A stretch of DNA of 64,000 nucleotides from Paenibacillus sp. sptzw28 (GCF_019550795.1 NZ_CP080545.1:5375501-5439500); one strand, 5' to 3'; shown: positions 8,745 to 17,739, numbered from the stretch's first letter. The notes: generated by a model from the sequence alone, not told the origin. Made by a program: numbers and translations.

Positions 8745-10289
8745 TTATTGAATGGACAGGATTGTTTCAAGCTCCTCAGCTGCAGCAGATGCCTTTAGTA
8801 CATCCGATATCTTGTTAAAATCGTGAGACAATACGCGGTCATGCTCCAGAAACGGCACATGCTCGCGGCATTTCGCATAAATCCAGCTCGTTCCTGCGCC
8901 TAATTGTTTGGCATCCCTGAAATCAACCGCTTGCGCCGCGCAGAGCAATTCGATCGCAGTGACAGCATAAGCATTCCCGATAATCTGCTTTGCTTTGCGG
9001 GCGGCAATCGTTCCCATGCTTACGTGATCCTCCTGGTTCCCCGATGAGGGAATCGAATCGACGCTGGCCGGATACGCTAAAGACTTGTTCTCGGAAACAA
9101 GCGAAGCGGCCGCATACTGAGCGATCATAAAGCCGGAATGAATGCCGCCGTATTTGGCTAGAAATGGCGGCAATTTTTCGTTTAAATGCGGATTTACCAG
9201 CCGCTCGATTCTCCGTTCGGAAATATTGGCCAATTCGGAAATGCAAATCGCCAGAAAATCCATCGCTAAAGCAATTGGCTGCCCGTGAAAATTCCCCCCG
9301 GAAATAACCCGGTCCTGATCGATGAATATTAGCGGGTTATCCGTTGCGGAATTGATTTCGATCTGGATCTTATCGGCCACATAGGCGAGTACGTCCCGAC
9401 TCGCACCATGAACCTGCGGAATGCAGCGAAGCGAGTAAGGATCCTGTACTCTCCGTTCCCCCTGCCTCGTCATTAATTGGCTCCCCAGCGTCAGCTGCCT
9501 GAGGTTTCGAGCGACTAACTGCTGCCCCTTATGCGGACGGATTTCATGCGTTTCCGAATCGAAGGCATCCCGTATCGCGAGTAAAGCTTCGCAGGTAAGG
9601 GCAGCGGCGCAATCGGCCCATCTCGCCAGGTTGACCGCATCGAAGCAAGCAATGGCGCCTACGGCCGTCATCACCTGAGTACCGTTAATTAACGCCAGTC
9701 CTTCCTTGGCTTCAAGCGTAATCGGGGCAATGCCGGCCAGAGACATAGCCTTTCCGCCATCCATCCTTTTCCCTTGGAAACAAGCTTCTCCTTCACCGAT
9801 AAGTACAAGGACAAGGTGCGCGAGCGGAGCAAGATCGCCGCTCGCGCCAAGAGAACCCTTTTCCGGTATGACCGGCACGACATCCTTGTTGAGCATGTCG
9901 ATCATCGTCTCAATGACGCTGAGCCGTATTCCCGAGTAACCTAATGACAATGCATTAATTCGCAGGAGCATCACAGCTCTGACCACTTCTTCCGGGAACG
10001 GATCCCCGATTCCGCAAGCATGGCTTCTGATCAGGTTTAGCTGCAGGATTTTGGAGTCCCCGCTGGAAATATAAGTGTCGCTAAACTTGCCGAAGCCGGT
10101 GGTAAGCCCGTAGACGACCTTTTTATCTGCCAGCAGCTTGTCGACGTACTCCCTGCTTCTGTTGATTCGCACGTCATTGTTCCCACTTAACCGGACAGGC
10201 ACCTTATTACGCGCCACCCTGACAACATCACGGATCGTTAAGGTCTCGCCGTCGATAACGACTTCTTGTTTGGCCACAATCCGGTTCAC
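8745..10289 (-). CDS. hutH: Histidine ammonia-lyase
   Basis: A 514-residue member of the aromatic amino acid lyase family. The Ala-Ser-Gly triad that cyclises into the MIO electrophile is at residues 149-151 (GSLGASGDLAPLAHL). The family segments VYGLTTGFGKFSD, QDPYSLRCIPQVHGA and NPLIF are also present. HutH converts L-histidine to urocanate and ammonia, the first step of histidine degradation. The length matches bacterial HutH. The start appears to be GTG at 10289 with a weak GGGCGGG before it. No other hut genes are nearby, so tyrosine- or phenylalanine-type activity is possible but less likely. A terminator leader lies directly upstream. Confidence 0.88.
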   Translation of the reverse strand: MNRIVAKQEVVIDGETLTIRDVVRVARNKVPVRLSGNNDVRINRSREYVDKLLADKKVVYGLTTGFGKFSDTYISSGDSKILQLNLIRSHACGIGDPFPEEVVRAVMLLRINALSLGYSGIRLSVIETMIDMLNKDVVPVIPEKGSLGASGDLAPLAHLVLVLIGEGEACFQGKRMDGGKAMSLAGIAPITLEAKEGLALINGTQVMTAVGAIACFDAVNLARWADCAAALTCEALLAIRDAFDSETHEIRPHKGQQLVARNLRQLTLGSQLMTRQGERRVQDPYSLRCIPQVHGASRDVLAYVADKIQIEINSATDNPLIFIDQDRVISGGNFHGQPIALAMDFLAICISELANISERRIERLVNPHLNEKLPPFLAKYGGIHSGFMIAQYAAASLVSENKSLAYPASVDSIPSSGNQEDHVSMGTIAARKAKQIIGNAYAVTAIELLCAAQAVDFRDAKQLGAGTSWIYAKCREHVPFLEHDRVLSHDFNKISDVLKASAAAEELETILSIQ

Positions 10290-10304
10290 CCCCGCCCTGT
10301 TCTA

Positions 10305-10376
10305 AATAGAAAAAGAGCCAACACCACATATAGGCATCGGCTCCTGAACGCTATTCACTAAATAGCCTAAAGTATA
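10305..10376 (-). promoter_or_regulatory. hutH leader: -10-like element, NAG triplets and intrinsic terminator
   Basis: Reading the minus strand, a TATACT (-10-like) at 10376-10371 is followed by TAG-N6-TAG-N4-TAG-N4-CAG at 10369-10344. An 11-pair stem with wobbles (GAGCC to GGCTC, 10343-10315) and a TTTTT run follow just before hutH. HutP in Bacillus is known to bind NAG triplets with four-base spacers to stop termination in the hut leader, so this may be the same kind of attenuator. No hutP gene is in the window. The hairpin could also simply terminate the upstream gene. Confidence 0.5.
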
Positions 10377-10512
10377 CAAGATAAAGGTAGCTGCCCTCAC
10401 CTTGAACGGGCTGACTGTACCCTTCTTCGTTAATAGTATATGTTCGCTTTTCTATTCTTGATCATTTTTTCGACGATTTTCCTGCGGGTAATAAAGAACA
10501 TGGCGGCAATCA

Positions 10513-11040
10513 CTAAAAGGGTGCATATATGGTATTTAATTCAGTCAGCGTTCGAAGCACATGGTCAACCAATTCAGTGATGTCCCCCATTTGGTCCTCG
10601 TTAATTTTACGGCTGAACTTCATCTCAATTGTATCCTGGTAAATCGGCTGATCTTGCCCGAAAACAAAGCTTAGTGTTTGAATGGGTGCCACGTCCGGCT
10701 GCCAGATCTCCTGCAGGATACCCTGGATTTGATTGCACTGTGCGGATACATCTTTTATTGGCAGGGAGAAACGCAGCACCAGCGTACAGCCTGGCTTTTC
10801 ACCCTCAACTTCAAGTATCTCCGACGCCAAATCCTTCAGGGAGGCCTGCAGCCGGATTTCCGCCGATATTTCCTTCTGTTCGACAAGGGTGAATTCAAGA
10901 GCAAACTCTCTGGACATGACTGACATTTCCAAGTGATCGATCCGGTTGGTGATATGGATCTGCTCGGTCAAATTATCCAGATCGTAAACATGATTTTCGA
11001 AAGCTACTTTCAAGTTATCAAAAACGGTAGGGTCAAACAT
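10513..11040 (-). CDS. Conserved hypothetical protein coupled to CYTH gene
   Basis: A 175-residue soluble protein with no signal peptide or membrane segment. It starts MFDPTVFDNLKVAFENHVYDLD and alternates short hydrophobic strands with acidic stretches; I recognise no catalytic motif. The ATG at 11040 has GGAGG upstream and overlaps the CYTH stop by 8 bases; the longer frame to 11238 only shadows the CYTH gene. The coupling implies that the two proteins are made together and may interact. Function not assigned. Confidence 0.75.
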   Translation of the reverse strand: MFDPTVFDNLKVAFENHVYDLDNLTEQIHITNRIDHLEMSVMSREFALEFTLVEQKEISAEIRLQASLKDLASEILEVEGEKPGCTLVLRFSLPIKDVSAQCNQIQGILQEIWQPDVAPIQTLSFVFGQDQPIYQDTIEMKFSRKINEDQMGDITELVDHVLRTLTELNTIYAPF

Positions 11041-11599
11041 GTCCGTTTCCTCCGGCTGCATTGATCGAGTTCCCCTTGTTCGCGGCTTCCGCATCCGAGC
11101 TTTGGCTTTGCTTTTGAAGCTCGCGCCAGACCGTCTTGTTGCTGTACTGCCTGTTGTCACTAATGTCCGCCCCGAACCATTCCGGCGCAGCAAATAGCCG
11201 CGCTTCCTCCACGGAGCCAAACTCGACTTCCGCAACAATCAGCTCAACCTGGTCGTAACTGTCAATTTCAATGACGGTTTCACCCCATAACGCCGTTACC
11301 CGAGTCTTCGAGAGGGGCACTGCGCGGAAAGCCCCAATAACCTGTCCATATATGCTTTCCGAAATCGAATATTCGATTTCCTCGCGGCTGAGACCGTTTC
11401 CGTTCTTGAAGGTGTGCGTATATTCGACTCTACCCGATGCGAGGTCTGTAATCCGCCGCACGCGCAGCTCCTGCTTCTCATCAATGGCCAGATAGGTCTG
11501 CTCGATCCGCTGCTCGGATTGTACGAGTAATTTCCCACTTCCAATTAACGTGCCGGGAAATTCACCCAGCAGAAACTTCCGTTCAATTTCCAATGCCAA
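11033..11599 (-). CDS. CYTH-domain protein (triphosphate-processing family)
   Basis: A 188-residue protein opening with the CYTH signature ExExK (EIERKFL, residues 4-10). Alternating charged strands (LRVRRI, YTHTFKNGNGLSREEIE, VIEIDSY, LIVAEVEF) line the triphosphate tunnel in this family, which includes inorganic tripolyphosphatases, thiamine triphosphatases and class IV adenylate cyclases. Residues from about 165 onward form a Ser/Asn/Ala-rich tail outside the domain. Inorganic triphosphatase is the most common activity for bacterial proteins of this size, but the substrate cannot be told from sequence alone. Confidence 0.82.
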   Translation of the reverse strand: MALEIERKFLLGEFPGTLIGSGKLLVQSEQRIEQTYLAIDEKQELRVRRITDLASGRVEYTHTFKNGNGLSREEIEYSISESIYGQVIGAFRAVPLSKTRVTALWGETVIEIDSYDQVELIVAEVEFGSVEEARLFAAPEWFGADISDNRQYSNKTVWRELQKQSQSSDAEAANKGNSINAAGGNGHV

Positions 11600-11708
11600 G
11601 AGCCTGATCTCCTCTGCAATTAGTGTGCATCTTCCACATCATCATAACATATTTGTTGTCACAAACCTTACAGCCGCATTAACCGCTTACGTTTGTCAGA
11701 TCACAAAC

Positions 11709-11743
11709 AGCCCCACCAACCGGTCTTTCCGGCGGATAGGGCT
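11709..11743 (-). terminator. Possible terminator after metallophosphoesterase gene
   Basis: Minus-strand stem AGCCC...GGGCT encloses a second CCGG/CCGG stem and is followed by GTTTGT, about 20 bases past the stop codon. The T run is weak. Confidence 0.45.
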
Positions 11744-11763
11744 ATTATTTTAACCAAGCATGT

Positions 11764-12639
11764 TTATACTTTAATCCGAACCGGATAATTGACCTGGAAT
11801 TGTGCGGATTCTATCCAACTGCCCGTTACAAAATCGCGCCCTCTCACCAGAACCTTATCCGGATAAATTTCAACATAATACCCTTGGCTTCCGTCTAGAT
11901 GAGCATCCTCATCGATCCACAGATAGGCGACAGATGCCGCATTAAACATCGTGGCCGTGCGCCCCATGCCATCAACCATCGTGTGTCCGGCCTCCAGATG
12001 CCAATGAGTGTGCCCGCTAAACATAATAGCCTGAGGGAACCTGTGCAGCAGGTTCCTCAGGTCCTCATCCTGCACAACGCCGTACCAGTTCTGGGACTCC
12101 AATGAGCCTGCGACCGTATTCTTAAGCGGCTGATGCAGGAAGACGAACACCGGCTTATCTGCGGAAGCATCCTCGCCGAGCTTCGCGGCCAGCCAGGTCA
12201 ATTGCTCCTCCGTCAAGTGGCAGAACTTCTCCAGACCCTGCTCCGTCCCCAGAAATATATAGTGAAATCCATCTATCCAATGGTCGTGATAGGCACCCTT
12301 CATGCCCGTATAGGCTGTAAAATTACGCAGTCTGGCCGGCCAGTCCCCCAAAGCGACGTCATGATTACCTACGGTAAAATAAATCTCCGGAAGCCCTTCA
12401 CTGTTCTCCCCGATAATCCGGATCAGTTCCCTATATTCCTCTATGAAACCGTGATCGGTTAGATCACCGACATGCATGATGCCGCTGCTCCGATCGGCAT
12501 TGTCAATAATATCCTTCAGCGCCCGTTCGAAATTCCGATTATATACATGGTCGGGTTTGTCCGTCACGTGGGTATCCGTAATGACCTGAAAAGCAGCGAG
12601 CGGTCGTTCCAGTCGTCCGTTATTATCGCTGTAACTCAT
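11764..12639 (-). CDS. Calcineurin-like metallophosphoesterase (GpdQ/CpdA-like)
   Basis: A 291-residue cytoplasmic phosphoesterase. All metal-binding motifs of the family are present in order: DTH (ITDTHVTD, about residues 21-28), GDLTDHG, GNHD, a histidine in FLHQPL and GHTHWH. Such two-metal enzymes hydrolyse phosphodiesters such as glycerophosphodiesters or cAMP, or act as phosphomonoesterases. It closes a minus-strand run containing a Ugp-like ABC transporter, a HAD phosphatase and an SMR transporter, so a role in breaking down an imported phosphodiester is plausible but inferred. Confidence 0.87.
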   Translation of the reverse strand: MSYSDNNGRLERPLAAFQVITDTHVTDKPDHVYNRNFERALKDIIDNADRSSGIMHVGDLTDHGFIEEYRELIRIIGENSEGLPEIYFTVGNHDVALGDWPARLRNFTAYTGMKGAYHDHWIDGFHYIFLGTEQGLEKFCHLTEEQLTWLAAKLGEDASADKPVFVFLHQPLKNTVAGSLESQNWYGVVQDEDLRNLLHRFPQAIMFSGHTHWHLEAGHTMVDGMGRTATMFNAASVAYLWIDEDAHLDGSQGYYVEIYPDKVLVRGRDFVTGSWIESAQFQVNYPVRIKV

Positions 12640-12671
12640 AAATGATGCCTCACTCCTTCCGGAACTAGCCC

Positions 12672-13013
12672 TTAATGGACCCTAGAGCTTAGATTTAAAC
12701 CGACCACACCAATGACGATTACAATAATCCACATCACCGATGCCGATGGAAGACGTTCACCGAACAGCAGCACCCCCGCCAATGAGATCAATACGATCCC
12801 AATGCCGGACCATATCGCATAGGCGACGCTCATGTCCATATAATGGAGCGCATAATTCAAGAATGTAAAGCTGGCGCCGTAAAATAGAAACATGCACACC
12901 GAAGGCCACAGCCGTGTAAACCCTTCGGACATTTTCATCGAAACGGTTCCCGAAAGCTCCAGAGCTATCGCGAGCGCGAGGAACAGCCAGCCTAATCCGC
13001 TCTCAGTCTTCAC
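12672..13013 (-). CDS. Small multidrug resistance (SMR) family transporter
   Basis: A 113-residue, four-helix membrane protein. The essential glutamate of the SMR family lies in helix 1 (LALAIALELSGT), and the GIGIVLISLAGVLLFGE motif of helices 3-4 is present. Members export quaternary cations or guanidinium compounds as dimers in exchange for protons. The gene overlaps the end of the HAD gene by 11 bases, so it is co-transcribed with the transporter operon. With a GbsR-type regulator nearby, a quaternary-amine substrate would fit, but this is inference. Confidence 0.88.
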   Translation of the reverse strand: MKTESGLGWLFLALAIALELSGTVSMKMSEGFTRLWPSVCMFLFYGASFTFLNYALHYMDMSVAYAIWSGIGIVLISLAGVLLFGERLPSASVMWIIVIVIGVVGLNLSSRVH

Positions 13014-13812
13014 CCTGAATCCCTCCTAACCGAATCTCCCGATAAGAATCAATGATAAGATCCGCATCGGGGAAATGATTCGATCCTGCTGCCGGGGAAT
13101 CCGGCCGGCCGAGAGCGATACACAGCTTCGCTCCTGCCGCCTTGCCCATCCTCATATCTCCGTTCGTATCCCCGATGACCGCCGCTTCCCGGCACTCAAT
13201 CGACAGCTTACGGCAGACAAGCTCCATCATATCCGGGAAAGGCTTGCCCCGCTCCACCTGATCCGTACCAACGACGGCCGCGAAATAATGACGAAAACCG
13301 AGCCAATCCAGATGCATCTCTGCCGCTGCCGTCTCGTCTGCGGTAACTACGCCCAGCGGAATGCGCTGAGCGCGGCATGCTTTCAGCAAAGCTTCGACCC
13401 CGGTAATTGGCCTGGCGGGACGAACCCGCTTTAGCTCCTCGTTTGCAGCCGCGCTGCAAGCGTGTACAAGCTCCTTGGCTGCCGACCACGATAGCCCCGA
13501 TCGGTAGCCCTGCCAAATCAACAGAGCATGGAGCTCTTCCATGGTCCCCATAGCAAGCGGCCCGTTCCGGTCATAATCAACGATGGTGCCATCCTTACTG
13601 TGGAACGTTCCCCATAATGAAGAATGGCCGCCCGTCATCGACAGCTGAAGTCCTAGTGCCGCAAGCCGCTGCTTGAATCCGTTCAGCACATGCTCGCTCC
13701 AGCAGCCCCACATTGACACAAAATCCAGCAGCGTCCCATCCTTGTCGAATAAAATGCCTGTTACGGCGCAGCTGCGTTCACCCACAATGAGTTCAGGCAT
13801 TTCATCACTCAC
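13003..13812 (-). CDS. HAD-superfamily phosphatase/hydrolase
   Basis: A 269-residue haloacid dehalogenase-type phosphatase. Motif I is LFDKDGTLLD with the nucleophilic aspartate near residue 23, motif II is GVVTAD, motif III is the lysine in ERGKPFPD, and motif IV is IGDTNGDM. The helical cap between motifs I and II matches the phosphoglycolate phosphatase/beta-phosphoglucomutase subgroup. It begins 2 bases after the stop of the binding-protein gene and overlaps the SMR gene, so it belongs to the transporter operon and may dephosphorylate an imported or intermediate phosphoester. Confidence 0.87.
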   Translation of the reverse strand: MSDEMPELIVGERSCAVTGILFDKDGTLLDFVSMWGCWSEHVLNGFKQRLAALGLQLSMTGGHSSLWGTFHSKDGTIVDYDRNGPLAMGTMEELHALLIWQGYRSGLSWSAAKELVHACSAAANEELKRVRPARPITGVEALLKACRAQRIPLGVVTADETAAAEMHLDWLGFRHYFAAVVGTDQVERGKPFPDMMELVCRKLSIECREAAVIGDTNGDMRMGKAAGAKLCIALGRPDSPAAGSNHFPDADLIIDSYREIRLGGIQGED

Positions 13813-13814
13813 TC

Positions 13815-15170
13815 CTACTTCATGTTATCAAGCGCCTTTTGGGCGACTTCTTTCGCTTCCTTAAGCGCCTCCGCTGCCGGAATATTCTCGATCTCCACCT
13901 TGTCCGCCGCGATGCTCAGCGCATCGTTGATTTTTCCGCCGGTAGGGTCCTGGAACGGCTCCGAACCGTGCGCTGCCTGCATAAGCGGTATTTTGCTCTG
14001 CGGATTTTGCTCGCTGTATGTGATAAATGCCGGATCTTTAAGCGCCGATTGACGAACCGCAATATAGCCGGTCTTCATCGACCAGAAAGCCGTATTTTTC
14101 GAATTGTTGAAGAACGAGAGCCATTTGAACGCCGCCTGCTTCTCCTCGTCGCTTGCTTTCGCCGGAATACCGGCCATAACCGCACCTGCCACCGGTTTAC
14201 CTTCCCCGATTCCTTCCCAGCCCGGCTGCTCCATTGCCCCTAGTTGAGTAAAATCAAGATCTCCTTGATCGCCGCTCGAGCCTGTATAACCTGCCGCTTT
14301 GCCTTTCATAACGTCGTCGATTGTTTTATACCAATACTCCCAGCCATTGCCGCCGGAATGAATACGCATGATATTGTCCTCATGAATCCACTTGCGGAAC
14401 AGATCCCACGTTTCGACCCACTCGGGCGAATCGATCATGACGGTTTTACCGTCCTCGCTGAGGATGCGTCCGCCTTTACTCAATACCGCGTCGATCAGAT
14501 TATCTCTGCCCCACATCGGCTCCCAGCCGTAGATCGTCGTTTTTCCATTGGATTTCTCTGTCATCTTTGCGGCTGCCGCCGCAAGATCTTCCCATGTTTT
14601 CAAATCCTCCGCCTTAATGCCATACTTTTTAAAAAGATCCTTGCGATAGTACATGACCTGCGTTGTGCCGTACATAGGAATGAAGTACTGTTTTCCATCC
14701 ACCTGTCCCTGCGCCAGGAAGGTTTGTACGAAATCTTCTTTATTGTAATTCGGGTACTGCTTCATCATCTCGTCCATAGGGGCGAAATACCCTTTACGCG
14801 CCCATTCGACGTTCGAAGAAAGGACCGCCGCCGGTACCTTGCCCGCTGCAATGGCTGCCTGGAGCTTCTGCTCAGTCTCCGAATAATCCGCTTGAACGAC
14901 CCCTTTCACAATAACTTCCTTCTGCGATGCGTTGAATTCATCAATCAGCGTTTTCATATTTTCGCCAAGCTTGCCTCCCAGTCCATACCAGAACTCAATC
15001 GTCACCGGCTCTTTTGTTTCCTGGGGCTTCAGATTAGCAGCCGCTGCCGTCGTCTCGTTCGCCTGAGCCGTTTTGTTCGTTTGTACAGAGTTTGTTCCAC
15101 ACGCCGTTAATAGGATAAAGCTCAATACCACCGCGAAAGCCAACCCTTTTTTAAACAAAAACATGTTCAT
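13815..15170 (-). CDS. Carbohydrate/glycerophosphodiester ABC transporter binding lipoprotein (UgpB-like)
   Basis: A 451-residue family 1 solute-binding protein with lipobox LLTAC (Cys24). The mature start (VTIEFWYGLGGKLGENMKTLIDEFNAS), the IAAGKVPAAVLSSNVEWARKG segment and MYGTTQVMYYRKDLFKKYG resemble UgpB and related maltose-type binding proteins. It is the third gene of a permease-permease-binding protein operon. No ATPase gene is present, so a shared MsmX/UgpC-type ATPase encoded elsewhere is expected, as is common in Bacillota. The ligand could be glycerol-3-phosphate, a glycerophosphodiester or a sugar; downstream phosphoesterase genes favour a phosphorylated ligand. Confidence 0.88.
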   Translation of the reverse strand: MNMFLFKKGLAFAVVLSFILLTACGTNSVQTNKTAQANETTAAAANLKPQETKEPVTIEFWYGLGGKLGENMKTLIDEFNASQKEVIVKGVVQADYSETEQKLQAAIAAGKVPAAVLSSNVEWARKGYFAPMDEMMKQYPNYNKEDFVQTFLAQGQVDGKQYFIPMYGTTQVMYYRKDLFKKYGIKAEDLKTWEDLAAAAAKMTEKSNGKTTIYGWEPMWGRDNLIDAVLSKGGRILSEDGKTVMIDSPEWVETWDLFRKWIHEDNIMRIHSGGNGWEYWYKTIDDVMKGKAAGYTGSSGDQGDLDFTQLGAMEQPGWEGIGEGKPVAGAVMAGIPAKASDEEKQAAFKWLSFFNNSKNTAFWSMKTGYIAVRQSALKDPAFITYSEQNPQSKIPLMQAAHGSEPFQDPTGGKINDALSIAADKVEIENIPAAEALKEAKEVAQKALDNMK

Positions 15171-15192
15171 TCCTCCACTCGATTAATTTAAA

Positions 15193-16035
15193 TCAACCTT
15201 TGTTGATACCCGCGGATAAATTCACACTCTGCATAATGGTCTTCTGCGTCAGCAGAAAAAGAAGCAATAACGGCGCAATGGTGAATGAGCTGGCTGCCAT
15301 AATGAGCGGCCACTTCAATCCATAAGCACCTCCTTCCACGAAAAAGCTGCGCAGTCCCGCCGATACAAGCTGCAGATCGGGGTTCTTGGTGATCAGCATC
15401 GGCCAGAAATAGTTGTTGTATTGTTCAATGAAAGTAATAAGTACCAGCACGGCAAACGAGGAGCGTGTAAGCGGAACAAGAATGGTCCATAAAATGCGCA
15501 GATGTGACGCTCCGTCGATATGCCCGGCCTCCACCATTTCATGCGACACCTGAAGAAAAGCTTGCCGGATTAAGAATATCGAGAAGACACTTACACAGTT
15601 GGACAAAATCAATCCGGTATAGGTATCGAGCAGGTTCAGCTTCGCCAGTATGATATAGCCTGGCAAATAGACAGCCGTGCTCGGAACCATATAACCAAGC
15701 AGAATGACCGCGGTCAGAATGCCTTTCAACCGGAATTTCATATGGGTCAGCGCGTACGCCATCATCCCGGAATTGAGTACCTGCAGGAACGCAATCGCAC
15801 AAGCTACGCCTATGCTGTTCATCATGTAACGCCAGAAGGGCGCCGCCTGCCAAGCCTGTGCGAAATTAACCCATTTCGCAGCTTTGGGCCAGAAGGTCGG
15901 CGGAAACTGCCAAATCTCAGTATTCGTTTTGAGGCCGCTGGTAACCATCCAATAGAATGGGAACGCCATCACGGCTCCAAACAGCGCAAGCAGCAGATGC
16001 CTTATGATTACAGGCAATGATTTCCGTCCGAGCAT
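15193..16035 (-). CDS. ABC transporter permease, MalG/UgpE type
   Basis: A 280-residue membrane protein with six helices. The cytoplasmic EAA loop (MVEAGHIDGASHLRILWTILVPLTR) that docks to the ATPase is complete. Such permeases form a heterodimer with the MalF/UgpA-type partner encoded directly upstream (16059-16940). The gene lies 23 bases after its partner and 22 before the binding-protein gene, consistent with one transcript. Confidence 0.9.
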   Translation of the reverse strand: MLGRKSLPVIIRHLLLALFGAVMAFPFYWMVTSGLKTNTEIWQFPPTFWPKAAKWVNFAQAWQAAPFWRYMMNSIGVACAIAFLQVLNSGMMAYALTHMKFRLKGILTAVILLGYMVPSTAVYLPGYIILAKLNLLDTYTGLILSNCVSVFSIFLIRQAFLQVSHEMVEAGHIDGASHLRILWTILVPLTRSSFAVLVLITFIEQYNNYFWPMLITKNPDLQLVSAGLRSFFVEGGAYGLKWPLIMAASSFTIAPLLLLFLLTQKTIMQSVNLSAGINKG

Positions 16036-16058
16036 TGCTCTCCCTCTTTCCTGGATTT

Positions 16059-16940
16059 CTAATAGTAATGGACGGTGCGGCGGCTTATGGCAAACGAAGC
16101 GAGCGAGAGCAGGGCACAGCCAATGACAAGCACTACAGCGACTGACGACGCTTCACCGATATTAAAGGATTCAAAGGCAGACTGGTAATACATATACAAT
16201 AACGTTCGAGTGGATCCGGACGGACCGCCCTGCGTCATGACATTAATCTGGTCGTAGGCCTGCACCGACTGGATAATCAGGACGACGGACAAGAAGAACG
16301 TGGTCGGCGATATGAGCGGCAGTGTAACATGAGTGAACTTCCGCCAGCTTCCCGCTCCATCAATACCGGCAGCCTCCAGGAGATCTGACGGTACATTGCG
16401 GAGCGCAACCAGATAGAAAACCATCGCCCATCCGACCGCTTTCCATACGGTAACGATAAGAATGCCGACGAGCGCCCAATTCGGGTCCTGCAGCCAACCG
16501 ATGCCGGCGGAGCCGAGTAATCGGAGAGCGTTATTGGCCAGACCGACTTCCGGCTCGAAGATCCACGACCACACGATAGAGACGGCGACGGTCGGTGTAA
16601 CCCATGGCGAGAAGATGAGTGCACGGTACAGCGCCGAGAATTTCAGCTTGCTATCAAGCAGAAGCGCGAATGCCAGACCTCCGATCAAGATCGGAAGCAC
16701 ACTCCCCAAGGAGAATAATATTGTGACTTCCAGCGCCTTGTAAAAAGCAGGATTCTCGAACAAAGCCTCATAGTTGTCGAACCCGACGAACAGCTTGTCC
16801 GGACTCATAAAATCCCATTCGGTGAAGCTCAGGTAAAAAACATATGCAAGCGGAGCAAGCCAAAACATCGTCAATGGAATCATAGCCGGCAGGGTGAAGA
16901 GCAGCGCCTTCACATCCGCGGCAAATCTTGATTGTTTCAA
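16059..16940 (-). CDS. ABC transporter permease, MalF/UgpA type
   Basis: A 293-residue permease with six hydrophobic helices and the EAA loop LLEAAGIDGAGSWRKFTHVTLPLISP. It is the first gene of the transporter operon. The start codon is TTG at 16940 with GGAGGG about 10 bases upstream. It faces a GbsR-type regulator across a 229-base region that carries an inverted repeat, so this regulator is the best candidate for control of the operon. Confidence 0.9.
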   Translation of the reverse strand: MKQSRFAADVKALLFTLPAMIPLTMFWLAPLAYVFYLSFTEWDFMSPDKLFVGFDNYEALFENPAFYKALEVTILFSLGSVLPILIGGLAFALLLDSKLKFSALYRALIFSPWVTPTVAVSIVWSWIFEPEVGLANNALRLLGSAGIGWLQDPNWALVGILIVTVWKAVGWAMVFYLVALRNVPSDLLEAAGIDGAGSWRKFTHVTLPLISPTTFFLSVVLIIQSVQAYDQINVMTQGGPSGSTRTLLYMYYQSAFESFNIGEASSVAVVLVIGCALLSLASFAISRRTVHYY

Positions 16941-17066
16941 ACTCTGTGTACCCTCCGTCCAATTTTTCGTTTAAATATACCGATTTTATTGGTAAAAACC
17001 TGTATAATGCTCTTCCGTTCAAAATTAATTGTACATTCATTTCATGATAGATTGGTTTTCTTAATG

Positions 17067-17080
17067 TAAAGTACACTTTA
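17067..17080. promoter_or_regulatory. Candidate operator between transporter operon and GbsR-type gene
   Basis: The inverted repeat TAAAGT-AC-ACTTTA sits in the intergenic region shared by the two divergent transcription units. Its symmetry and position fit a regulator binding site; the binder is assumed, not shown. Confidence 0.4.
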
Positions 17081-17107
17081 ATATCATGTAAAAGATTTCA
17101 ATGGGAC

Positions 17108-17136
17108 ATGTTCGCAGGCTAACATTTTAGTATAAT
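17108..17136 (+). promoter_or_regulatory. Possible promoter of gbsR-like gene
   Basis: A perfect TATAAT at 17131-17136 lies 34 bases before the start codon. The sequence 17 bases further upstream is a poor -35 match, as is common for regulated promoters. Confidence 0.4.
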
Positions 17137-17169
17137 GAGAAAATAATCTATTCGATTGCAGGTGAAGAC

Positions 17170-17739
17170 ATGAAACAAGCGGCTTCGGACGAGGACGACC
17201 GGTTACCGCCACAGCGGGAGAAGCTGCGGCGAAGGGTAATTGATGCCATTGCAGAAACGATGGACCTCTATGGCGCCACCCATTCGTTTGGCCAGTTATA
17301 TGGCATCATGTATTTCGAGGATAAGCCAATGACACTGGAAGATATGAAGACGCATATGAACATGAGCAAGAGCAATATGAGCTATGCGGTACGCTCACTG
17401 ATGGAGTCCAAGATGGTCAACAAGCTGGAGGAAAAACACGAACGGAAAGATTTGTACGTGGCTGAAACCGACTTCTTTCAGGCATTTCAAAACTTCTTCA
17501 CGACGAAGCTGCAGCGTGAGATTGACGTCATGCTCAGTGCGATTAACGAAGTGATCCCGGATCTGACCGAGTTGATTATTGCGATGGAGACACCGGAGGA
17601 GGAACGTCAGCTGTGCCTGAAGGATCTTCATAAGCTTCGACACGGCTTGAGCTATTACAGATGGCTGCAGGAATTCGTTCATAATCTCAAGAGCGGAACC
17701 TACTTCAATCATCCGCAGAACCATGGGAATCAGCCCTAA
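17170..17739 (+). CDS. GbsR/MarR-type transcriptional regulator
   Basis: A 189-residue winged-helix regulator. The DNA-binding domain (LYGATHSFGQLYGIMYFEDKPMTLEDM, then MNMSKSNMSYAVRSLMESKMVNK) and the helical C-terminus match GbsR, the choline-sensing repressor of glycine betaine synthesis in Bacillus, in length and arrangement. It diverges from a Ugp-like ABC transporter operon that also holds a phosphodiesterase, a HAD phosphatase and an SMR exporter. One coherent reading is uptake and breakdown of a choline-containing phosphodiester such as glycerophosphocholine; this is inference. Confidence 0.85.
   Translation: MKQAASDEDDRLPPQREKLRRRVIDAIAETMDLYGATHSFGQLYGIMYFEDKPMTLEDMKTHMNMSKSNMSYAVRSLMESKMVNKLEEKHERKDLYVAETDFFQAFQNFFTTKLQREIDVMLSAINEVIPDLTELIIAMETPEEERQLCLKDLHKLRHGLSYYRWLQEFVHNLKSGTYFNHPQNHGNQP

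Noticed and set aside
10377..10512. T-box or metal-sensing riboswitch upstream of hutH
   Set aside because: GGTGAGGGCAGCTACC looked suggestive, but there is no T-box AGGGTGG core and too little of any metal-riboswitch consensus; only the terminator and NAG triplets are supportable.
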